Origin: a virus
Strand: one strand, 5' to 3'
DNA length: 38,422 nt
Virus record (IMG/VR): IMGVR_UViG_3300037010_000653
Location: 1-38,422 of that record
The notes beneath the pieces are model-generated. The model saw only the letters and a list, made by a program, of their open reading frames with translations, searched no databases and was not told the DNA's origin. The position numbers and the translations under genes were made by a program. Shown here piece by piece: positions 20,883 through 27,649 of the stretch; positions within the stretch are counted from its first letter, which is position 1, and every line of letters begins with the position of its first letter.

Positions 20883-22633
20883 CGACAATCTATATCGACT
20901 TTGAAACGTATTACGACAAGGACTACTCTTTGTCGAAAATGTCCACGGAAGAATATATCCGGGACGCGCGGTTCAAGGTGCATGGGTGCGCCTATTGCCT
21001 CGATGATAAGCCCGTCCGGTGGGTGTCCGGTCCGTCGGCGTCCGCGCCCTTGCTACGTCTTGCGCAAGACTATCCAAACGCATCCTGGTGCGCCCACAAT
21101 GCCATATTCGATATGGCTATCCTGTCCTGGCACTACAATATCAGGCCGTGCAGCATCGTGGACACGCTCAGTATGGCGCGGCTGGCCGATGTGTATGGCA
21201 AGCATTCCCTGGCGGCGCTGAGTGAGCGATACGGCTTAGGCGCTAAAGGCGACGCGCTGGTCAAAACCCTTGGCGTGCGTGATCTTGACCCCATGCTGAA
21301 GACGCAACTGGCCGAGTATTGCAGGCAGGACGTGGAGCTATTGCGCAGACTGTACCGTGAGCTGGATACCGCGCTTCGGTCGGAGATTCCAGATACTCGA
21401 TACAAACGCGAGATGAGTCTGATCGACTGCACGGTGCGCATGTTCACTGAGCCGGTGCTGACAATCGACGCGGCGCTACTTCAATCGCGGCTGGTGGAGC
21501 TGGAGGCACAGCGCGACGCTGCGACAGCCGCGTCGGGGGTGGGCGTTGATGTGTTGATGAGCAACCAGCAGTTTGCCGCAGTGCTTGCGTCGCGTGGTGT
21601 CCAGGTTCCTGCATCCTTGCGTAAGACCGACCCTGACATGCTGGCGCTCAAGGATGACCCGCGAGTATCGGCGCTCATCCAAGGCCGGTTGGCGGCCAAG
21701 AGTGTGTCGGAGCTGCGCAGGACGGCCAAGTTTTTGAGCGTAAGCGGGCGTGGCCTGATGCCTGTACCGCTCAAATACCACGGTGCGCATACGGGCCGCT
21801 GGTCGGGCGCGGACGGTTTGAACATGCAGAACTTGAACCGTGGGTCTGCGTTGCGCAAATGCTTGACGGCCCCGGACGGGTATGTGCTGGTTGTCGTGGA
21901 CTCAAGCCAGATCGAGGCGCGCGTGCTCGCGTGGCTGGCCGGACAGGATGACTTGCTGGCGCAGTTTGCGGCTGGTGAGGATGTGTATGTCAAGTTTGCG
22001 GAGCGGATATGGCCTGGGGAAAAGATCGACGAAGTTAGGCGCTTTGTAGGAAAAACCTGCATTCTTGGACTTGGCTATGGGGTCGGGCATGCCAAACTGC
22101 ACGCACAGATCATCACTAAGCAGCCGGAGGCGACTCTTGAGGACGCGCAGCAGTATGTCGCTACGTACCGTAACGCTTACGGTGCGATCACGCGGCTTTG
22201 GAAGCACGCGGACATGATGTTGCGTGCGATGATGCAGGAAGTGCGTATCGACTGGATGCGCGGCATTGCGACGGAGTTCGAGAAACTTCGCTTACCGTCT
22301 GGCCGTGTGCTACGTTATCCTGGCTTGCACCTGACGCCGGACGGGTATGAGTATGGCGTGGGTTCGGACAAGCGCAAAATCTACGGTGCTGCGCTGGTCG
22401 AAAACATCGTCCAGGCCATCGCCCGCGACATCGTGGCTGACCAGATGCTCGCCATCCGTAGTCGGTATCGCGTGGTCACTATGACTCACGATGAGGTTGT
22501 CTTTTTGGCACGAGAAGGCGAGGCGGGCGAAGCGTTCGAGTTTGCGGAACGTGTGATGCGTGCGGCACCGGGCTATGCGGAAGGTGTGCCGCTGAATTGT
22601 GCAGGCGGATATGCGAGGAACTATTCAAAATGA
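20879..22633 (+). CDS. Family A DNA polymerase with 3'-5' exonuclease domain
   Basis: The frame begins with TTG at 20879 behind GGAGAAAG; the stop of the previous gene overlaps it. The exonuclease motifs are IDFETY (D7, E9), AHNAIFD (D78) and YCRQD (Y147, D151). The polymerase motifs are DSSQIEARVLAWLAG (D341), RFVGKTCILGLGYG (R388, K392) and THDEVVF (H537, D538). At 584 residues it is a compact replicative polymerase of the T7-like/Pol I class with proofreading; no 5' nuclease is present. It copies the phage genome. Confidence 0.95.
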   Translation: MTTIYIDFETYYDKDYSLSKMSTEEYIRDARFKVHGCAYCLDDKPVRWVSGPSASAPLLRLAQDYPNASWCAHNAIFDMAILSWHYNIRPCSIVDTLSMARLADVYGKHSLAALSERYGLGAKGDALVKTLGVRDLDPMLKTQLAEYCRQDVELLRRLYRELDTALRSEIPDTRYKREMSLIDCTVRMFTEPVLTIDAALLQSRLVELEAQRDAATAASGVGVDVLMSNQQFAAVLASRGVQVPASLRKTDPDMLALKDDPRVSALIQGRLAAKSVSELRRTAKFLSVSGRGLMPVPLKYHGAHTGRWSGADGLNMQNLNRGSALRKCLTAPDGYVLVVVDSSQIEARVLAWLAGQDDLLAQFAAGEDVYVKFAERIWPGEKIDEVRRFVGKTCILGLGYGVGHAKLHAQIITKQPEATLEDAQQYVATYRNAYGAITRLWKHADMMLRAMMQEVRIDWMRGIATEFEKLRLPSGRVLRYPGLHLTPDGYEYGVGSDKRKIYGAALVENIVQAIARDIVADQMLAIRSRYRVVTMTHDEVVFLAREGEAGEAFEFAERVMRAAPGYAEGVPLNCAGGYARNYSK

Positions 22634-22956
22634 GCGACTATTGCGTGAAGTGCGGAGTAGAAGACGGTAAGTGGCATCGTGACACATGCGCTTTTGCCGG
22701 GACGGTTTTCGTTGCGAACAAACGTCGGCTTGTCGATAGCTACCAGATCGGCGGCGATCACTACATGGGTCTGGCAGTGAAGCCTTGGGTCGCAATGCAG
22801 TCCTGGATGAGCAGGGCTGAGTTTGAAGGCTTCCTGCGCGGGAATGCGATCAAGTACCTTGCGCGCGCGGGATGGAAGGGCGACGACCTGCAAGACTTGA
22901 AGAAAGCCTTGCACTATCTTGAGAAACTGGTGAGCGTGAAGGAGAACGGCGAATGA
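22630..22956 (+). CDS. DUF3310-type protein with N-terminal zinc-finger-like segment
   Basis: Its ATG (22630) overlaps the polymerase stop. Residues 1-20 hold YCVKCGVEDGKWHRDTC, a possible CxxC/HxxxC metal site. Residues 35-100 have the DUF3310 pattern YQIGGDHYMGLAVKPWVAMQSW.. FLRGNAIKYLARAGWKGDDLQDLKKALHYLEKL. DUF3310 proteins are common in phages, often in nucleotide-metabolism or replication modules; the reaction is not established. Confidence 0.85.
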   Translation: MSDYCVKCGVEDGKWHRDTCAFAGTVFVANKRRLVDSYQIGGDHYMGLAVKPWVAMQSWMSRAEFEGFLRGNAIKYLARAGWKGDDLQDLKKALHYLEKLVSVKENGE

Positions 22957-23603
22957 TTTATTCCTATTCCAGCCTGAGCTGCTACCTGAAATGCCCGCAG
23001 CAGTTTTACCGGAAATACAAAGCGAAGGACACGCTGCCTTATCGAAGTAAGGAGGTGTCGAGCGGGATTGAGATTCACGAAGCGATTGAGACTGCGCTTA
23101 AGACGCGCACGCCGCTTCCTGAGCCGCTGACGATCTACGAGGAAACCATCAGCTGCGTGCGCAACCGCATCGACAATGCGCGGATCGAGCAGACGATCTT
23201 CCTTGACGATAAGTTCAACTACGCTGTGATAAAGCCGCCCAAAGGGTTTGTGGCGAAGCTGGACGTGCTGCTTATCAGCAACGACGGTAGGCGCGCAGTG
23301 GTGTGCGACTGGAAAAGTGGCAAGCCCTACGAGGACACGTTGCAACATGACTGCTACGCTCTCGCCGTGCTCAAAGCGTTCCCCGCCGTGGAAATAGTGA
23401 CCGGGTTCAACATCTACCTGAACCACGGCAAGGTGGGTACGGAAGTAGTGCATGAGCGGTGCAACCTTCAAGCCGTCGAGGATAAGCTCGCTCGCATCGT
23501 CGCGCGGATCGAAGCTGACGAGCGGTGGGCGCCCAAGCCTTCGCCACTTTGCGACTGGTGCGGCGCAAACAAGTGCGGGCTTTACCCGAAGAAGGATGTC
23601 TGA
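22953..23603 (+). CDS. PD-(D/E)XK (RecB/Cas4-like) nuclease with possible Fe-S cysteines
   Basis: The 216-residue product starts with SYSSLSCYLKCPQQFY, a typical RecB-family N-terminus, and contains GIEIHEAIE (H42), AKLDVLLI (D104), CDWKSGK (D119, K121) and Q131. The last part holds CDWCGANKCGLYP. Cys10, Cys14, Cys200, Cys203 and Cys208 could form a 4Fe-4S cluster like that of Cas4/AddB nucleases. It probably processes DNA ends during replication or recombination. The start overlaps the preceding stop (ATGA). Confidence 0.9.
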   Translation: MIYSYSSLSCYLKCPQQFYRKYKAKDTLPYRSKEVSSGIEIHEAIETALKTRTPLPEPLTIYEETISCVRNRIDNARIEQTIFLDDKFNYAVIKPPKGFVAKLDVLLISNDGRRAVVCDWKSGKPYEDTLQHDCYALAVLKAFPAVEIVTGFNIYLNHGKVGTEVVHERCNLQAVEDKLARIVARIEADERWAPKPSPLCDWCGANKCGLYPKKDV

Positions 23604-24179
23604 ATGAAAGTTTTAATTGCGTGCGAGTTTAGTGGACGGGTGCGGGATGCGTTCTTGGCACTTGGGCACGACGCTATGAGTTGCGATTTACTTCCCACGG
23701 AAGTTGATGGGCCGCATCACATTGGCGACGTATCCGAAATCCTGGATATGGGGTGGGACTTGATGATCGCGCACCCGCCCTGCACGCATCTGGCCGTTAG
23801 TGGTAGCCGCTGGTTTAAGAATAAAGCCAAAGAGCAGGCAGAGGCGCTGCGTTTTGTTCAGATGCTGTTGGACGCGCCGATTCCCAAGATTGCGATTGAG
23901 AACCCTATCAGTGTTATTTCCTCACGCATACGTAAGCCCGACCAGATCATTCAGCCGTGGCAATTCGGCCACGGAGAAACGAAAGCGACATGCCTTTGGT
24001 TAAAGGGACTGCCGAAACTGACGCCGACCTGTGTTGTTGATGGGCGCGAAGCGCGGGTTCATCGTATGCCGCCAAGCCCCACCCGGTGGAAGGAACGGAG
24101 CCGAACTTACGAGGGTATTGCACGCGCGATGGCTTCGCAGTGGGGCTCGTCGCCTATTGGCTCGAAGAGGGAGGCTTGA
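23604..24179 (+). CDS. Short C5-cytosine methyltransferase-like protein
   Basis: The 191-residue product has VLIACEFSGRVRDAFLALGHD (resembling motif I), IAHPPCTHLAVSG (motif IV with PPC) and IAIENPISVISS (resembling motif VI, ENV). It then has the phage-typical FGHGETKATCLWLKGLPKLTPT. It lacks the long target-recognition domain of full-length enzymes. This variant is common in phages, and the reaction (methylation or another base modification) is not known to me. It is directly behind the nuclease gene. Confidence 0.75.
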   Translation: MKVLIACEFSGRVRDAFLALGHDAMSCDLLPTEVDGPHHIGDVSEILDMGWDLMIAHPPCTHLAVSGSRWFKNKAKEQAEALRFVQMLLDAPIPKIAIENPISVISSRIRKPDQIIQPWQFGHGETKATCLWLKGLPKLTPTCVVDGREARVHRMPPSPTRWKERSRTYEGIARAMASQWGSSPIGSKREA

Positions 24180-24180
24180 C

Positions 24181-24294
24181 GTGGGCGAAGTTCTTTCGAT
24201 TGCGTTGGCGTTTTATTTCTTTGGGGTTTGGGGCGGGGTTGCGTGCTTAGCCGCCTACGCCGTCTTGTTTTTCTTGGTGTATATGACCCAATGA
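24181..24294 (+). CDS. Tiny membrane protein (37 aa, GTG start)
   Basis: GAGGGAGG precedes the GTG at 24181. Almost the whole product (MGEVLSIALAFYFFGVWGGV..) is hydrophobic, with one or two membrane segments. Its TGA overlaps the next ATG (ATGA at 24291-24294). Membrane peptides of this size in early phage operons can act on host membranes or on defence systems; no specific role is visible. Confidence 0.6.
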   Translation: MGEVLSIALAFYFFGVWGGVACLAAYAVLFFLVYMTQ

Positions 24295-24587
24295 CGCCCG
24301 AAGGCAAAGTGAAGGCCGAGATCAAGAAAGTCCTGGCCGAGTATGGGTGCTGGTATTTCATGCCCGCCATGAACGGTTACGGGCGGACGGGGATACCGGA
24401 TTTTGTCGGTTGCTACAACGGCGTGTTCTTTGCGATCGAGGCGAAAAGCGCAAACGGCAAGCTGACGCCGAACCAGGAGCGTGAGGTTGCCGCTATTCGA
24501 CAAGCACACGGTGCTGTAACCGTGGCCTACAACGGTAATGACGTAAGGGGGATGTTGGATGCAATTAGCGTACAGTGCAAAGCATAA
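24291..24587 (+). CDS. VRR-NUC domain nuclease
   Basis: The 98-residue product has the VRR-NUC pattern: MTPEGKVKAEIKKVLAEYG, then MNGYGRTGIPDFVGCYNGVFFAIEAKSANGKLTPNQ with G-IPDF and the E-AK catalytic set (ExK), and a C-terminal helix. Such stand-alone nucleases act on DNA structures in phage replication or Holliday-junction-like intermediates. It overlaps the helicase gene by 29 bases. Confidence 0.9.
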   Translation: MTPEGKVKAEIKKVLAEYGCWYFMPAMNGYGRTGIPDFVGCYNGVFFAIEAKSANGKLTPNQEREVAAIRQAHGAVTVAYNGNDVRGMLDAISVQCKA

Positions 24588-26130
24588 CGTGGTCGGCTGG
24601 CCTGGCCTAGCCGAGCCTGAACGAGTGGCGCGCGCAATTCCTGGCGCGCGGGTTGTCAAGGATGTTGTGGTCGCGCCTGTCGATTTGCTGGCAATGACCG
24701 CCGCTGCGCACATCGGCCTGCCAGTCAAGTCGCCCATTGAGACGAGCTACGACTGGCCGCGCTCGCCATCGATCGAGAAGCCGATGGCCCACCAGATCGA
24801 AATGGCGCGATTCCTGACCACGCACCCGCGTTGCCATAACCTGTCCGAACCGGGAACTGGCAAGACACTCGGCAATCTGTGGGCCAGCGACTATCTGTTG
24901 GGAGTGAACGCCATTACTAAGGTGTTGATCGTGGCCCCACTGACCACGGTCTATAGTGTCTGGCGTGACGCAATCGGGGAGCATCTCCCAGGGCGCAGAC
25001 GGTCGAGCGTGCTGCACGGAAGTGTGAAGCAACGACTCGAAGCGTTAGAGCGTGACGCGGACTATTACATCATCAATAACGAGGGGCTGGCTATCAACGC
25101 GGTGCGCGAAGCGATCATGGCTAAACAGACATCGTGGCTGATTATTGTGGATGAGAGCCACAAATACCGGCATCCGACGACCGCGCGATGGAAGGCTTTG
25201 CGCAATCTGATTCGTGGGTTGCCGAACCCGCTGGTCTGGTTGAATACGGGCACGCCCACGCCGCAAGAGCCGACCGACGCCTACGGCCAGCAGGCGTTGA
25301 TCGACAAGCCCAAGACGAGCTATCGGGCGTTCCGTAACACCGTGATGCGGCAAGTATCGAACTTCAAGTGGGAGCCGATTCCGAACGCGGAGAATATCGT
25401 TGGCGAGTTCATGCAGCCTGCGATCCGGTTCCGGCGCGACGACTGCATCGACTTGCCGCCAACGACCTACGAGTACCGCAAGGCGGAGATGACGACCGCG
25501 CAGCGCAAGGCGCTTGATGAGTTACGCAAGAAGATGCAGTGGGCGCTTGACAACGGTGCTGAGATTACGGCGGTGCATGAGGGGGCGCTACGTATCAAGA
25601 TTTTGCAAATCCTGGCTGGCGCGGTTTATGACAAAGACCACCAGGCGCATGATGTGGACGCCGCGCCCAGGCTGGCCCTATTGCGCGACATCGTGGACGA
25701 ATGCGACCGGAAGATCATCGTGTTTGCGCCGTTTCAGAGCATCGTCAAGCGGGTTGCAGACGCGCTCAAGGCTGACTACTCGGTAGCTGTAGTGTCGGGC
25801 GAGACGAGTCTGAGTGACCGCACGCAGATTTTCGCAGACTTCCAACAGAAGCCTGACCCGCGTATCATCGTCGCTGACCCGCGCACCATGAGCCACGGCT
25901 TGACACTCACGGCGGCCAATACGATCGTCTGGTATGCACCGGCGGACGGCGGAGATGCCTACGTGCAGGCGAACGCCCGCATTCAGAGGCCGTCGCAAAC
26001 ATCTCACACGAGAATCTTACATGTGTTCGTTGACGCACTAGAACGTGCAATTTACTGTAGGAACCAAGCACGCCAGTCCCTACAGAACCTCGTCATGGCG
26101 TGGATCAATGGAGAGAGCTATGGAACTTAA
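24559..26130 (+). CDS. SNF2/DEAD-like superfamily 2 helicase
   Basis: The 523-residue product has Walker A EPGTGKT (K102), VLIVAPLTTV (Ia), VDESHKYR (D198, DExH) and WLNTGTPTP (III). In the second RecA domain it has IIVFAPFQSIVKRVADAL, ADPRTMSHGLTLTAANTIVWYAP and a QANARIQRP motif VI. This is the SNF2-like phage type that remodels or unwinds DNA during replication or repair. A GGGG site precedes the ATG. Confidence 0.9.
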   Translation: MQLAYSAKHNVVGWPGLAEPERVARAIPGARVVKDVVVAPVDLLAMTAAAHIGLPVKSPIETSYDWPRSPSIEKPMAHQIEMARFLTTHPRCHNLSEPGTGKTLGNLWASDYLLGVNAITKVLIVAPLTTVYSVWRDAIGEHLPGRRRSSVLHGSVKQRLEALERDADYYIINNEGLAINAVREAIMAKQTSWLIIVDESHKYRHPTTARWKALRNLIRGLPNPLVWLNTGTPTPQEPTDAYGQQALIDKPKTSYRAFRNTVMRQVSNFKWEPIPNAENIVGEFMQPAIRFRRDDCIDLPPTTYEYRKAEMTTAQRKALDELRKKMQWALDNGAEITAVHEGALRIKILQILAGAVYDKDHQAHDVDAAPRLALLRDIVDECDRKIIVFAPFQSIVKRVADALKADYSVAVVSGETSLSDRTQIFADFQQKPDPRIIVADPRTMSHGLTLTAANTIVWYAPADGGDAYVQANARIQRPSQTSHTRILHVFVDALERAIYCRNQARQSLQNLVMAWINGESYGT

Positions 26131-26464
26131 CGACCTGATTGCGGAGTATAAGCGCACTCGCGCAGAAAAAGACGCTGCTGTCAAAAACTACAGCGCGATT
26201 TTGGACAGCTTGAGCAGCCAGATCGAGGCGAAACTTGCTGGCCTCGGGTTGACATCAGCGCGCACCGATGCCGGCCTGGTGACGATCTACGTCCGGCGTA
26301 ACGTCAAGGTGACGGACTGGAACGCCTTCGCGCAGTTCGCTGAGGATAACCCTGTGCTGGTCAAGCAATCCATCGACTCAACCGAAGCCCTGCGTCTGAT
26401 TGAGGACGGCGAAATCATCCCTGGGGTCGAGGTGAGCGGTACGACTGTGTTGAGCGTCAAATAA
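26120..26464 (+). CDS. Conserved phage protein with N-terminal coiled coil (114 aa)
   Basis: The ATG (26120) lies behind GGAGAGAG, inside the end of the helicase gene. Residues 1-45 are a charged helix (ELNDLIAEYKRTRAEKDAAV). The rest has VTDWNAFAQFAEDNPVLVKQSI and ends with GEIIPGVEVSGTTVLSV, a pattern common to a phage family of unknown function. It might contact the helicase; there is no proof. Confidence 0.75.
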   Translation: MELNDLIAEYKRTRAEKDAAVKNYSAILDSLSSQIEAKLAGLGLTSARTDAGLVTIYVRRNVKVTDWNAFAQFAEDNPVLVKQSIDSTEALRLIEDGEIIPGVEVSGTTVLSVK

Positions 26465-26572
26465 TCCAGTGCAGACGCGGCGCGTTGCCGCGCCACTTGA
26501 AGAATGACTCAGGTAGTTTTGAGTCGAGTTACGGCATTGCGCCGTTGTTTAACCTGCGAAAAGGAGCGAAGT
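26465..26572. promoter_or_regulatory. Intergenic segment with three successive stem-loops
   Basis: The 108-base gap holds GGCGCG/CGCGCC (26479-26494), GACTCA/TGAGTC (26506-26525) and ACGGC/GCCGT followed by TGTTTAA (26531-26552). The third is a weak terminator-like element. AAGGAGCG then precedes the next gene. The cluster may cut or pause transcription between the helicase unit and the primase unit. Confidence 0.6.
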
Positions 26573-27598
26573 ATGAGTAATCTGACCACTAAAACCACGA
26601 GCTTGCCGACTGTTGTGGGGCTGTCTAGTCTTGCGGCTGACGCAATCAGCGGTGTATCGACCGAAGCCCGCATGTTCCCTGAGATCAGCATCAAAGGCGC
26701 ACGCTGGCGCTTGCGTATGCTCGATGGCGAGGAGCATGTGTTGAACTCGTTCAACATCCAGTTTGCGCTGATTGCGGCAAACCCGGCCAAGAGCAAGACG
26801 TTTTATCTCAACAAGTATGACCCGGACGGTGAACCCCGCGCCCCGGACTGCGCTTCGGACAACGGTATTCGCCCCAACGACGGCGTTGAGCACCCGCAAT
26901 CGCCGTCTTGCGCGAACTGCCCGCACAATGTGTGGGGCAGCGACATCAACCCGGTGTCGGGCAAGAAAAACAAACGGTGTAAAGACTCCAAGCGCATCGC
27001 CGTCATGCTGGTGGGCGACCCCGGCGCGCAGATTTTTGCGTGGCGGCTCTCGCCCATGAACATGCTGTCGTTCTCCGACGCCGTGAAGGACGCTGTGCGC
27101 CAGAACATCGACCTGGAGCGAGTGGCGTTCGATGCAGCGTTCGATGCCAAGAGCGATTACCCGCGCGTGGTGTTTACGATCAAGCGCCCGTTGACCGAGG
27201 AAGAACTGCACGCTGCATCGCAGTTGCGCCAGAGCGAAGGCGCAAAGGCCGCAGTCGGTATGGGTGCGCCGATGTTCGTTGCGCCTGTTCGGGTGGTCGT
27301 GGCGGAAGCCGTGACGGAAGCCGTGACAGATGGTGCTCGCAATGACTATCTGAGCCGGGCATGCTACGCCAAAATTAAGAATGGTGTGGAAGGCGATGCG
27401 CTAGTGACTGAAATGCTTGCACTTAACGAGTCCAAGTGCGTGCCGCCGCTACCCGAGTCCGAGGTGTTGGCAATTGTTCATAGCAAAGAGCAACGGGATA
27501 ATGCTCCTGCGCCGGAAAAGGTAACACCACTTCCCAGGCCCGAGGCCAAGGCGGTGAAAGCTGAAACGCTTGATCTGGACGCTTTGCTCGGCGATTGA
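26573..27598 (+). CDS. Zinc-knuckle protein with C-terminal PriCT segment (possible ssDNA-binding)
   Basis: The 341-residue product has a central cluster SPSCANCPHNVWGSD..KKNKRCKDSKRIAVM (C-xx-C..C), of a type present in phage proteins of unknown function. A long beta/alpha region with FAWRLSPMNMLSFSDAV follows. From about residue 256 it has NDYLSRACYAKIKNGVEGDA.. LNESKCVPPLPESEVLAIVHSKE, which matches the PriCT (primase C-terminal) pattern and is almost the same as residues 193-246 of the next gene. The acidic C-terminus (LDLDALLGD) resembles ssDNA-binding protein tails. Single-strand binding or primase assistance is inferred. Confidence 0.7.
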   Translation: MSNLTTKTTSLPTVVGLSSLAADAISGVSTEARMFPEISIKGARWRLRMLDGEEHVLNSFNIQFALIAANPAKSKTFYLNKYDPDGEPRAPDCASDNGIRPNDGVEHPQSPSCANCPHNVWGSDINPVSGKKNKRCKDSKRIAVMLVGDPGAQIFAWRLSPMNMLSFSDAVKDAVRQNIDLERVAFDAAFDAKSDYPRVVFTIKRPLTEEELHAASQLRQSEGAKAAVGMGAPMFVAPVRVVVAEAVTEAVTDGARNDYLSRACYAKIKNGVEGDALVTEMLALNESKCVPPLPESEVLAIVHSKEQRDNAPAPEKVTPLPRPEAKAVKAETLDLDALLGD

Positions 27599-27606
27599 CC
27601 AAGTAT

Positions 27607-27637
27607 AGGATAGAGGCGAAAGTCTCTATCCTTTTTT
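27607..27637 (+). terminator. Rho-independent terminator between the PriCT protein and the primase
   Basis: AGGATAGAG (27607-27615) pairs perfectly with CTCTATCCT (27624-27632) around an eight-base loop and runs into TTTTTT. The primase ATG is 13 bases after the T-run. The element should reduce primase/helicase transcription relative to the upstream genes. Confidence 0.85.
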
Positions 27638-27649
27638 CCCCTTTTCAAA

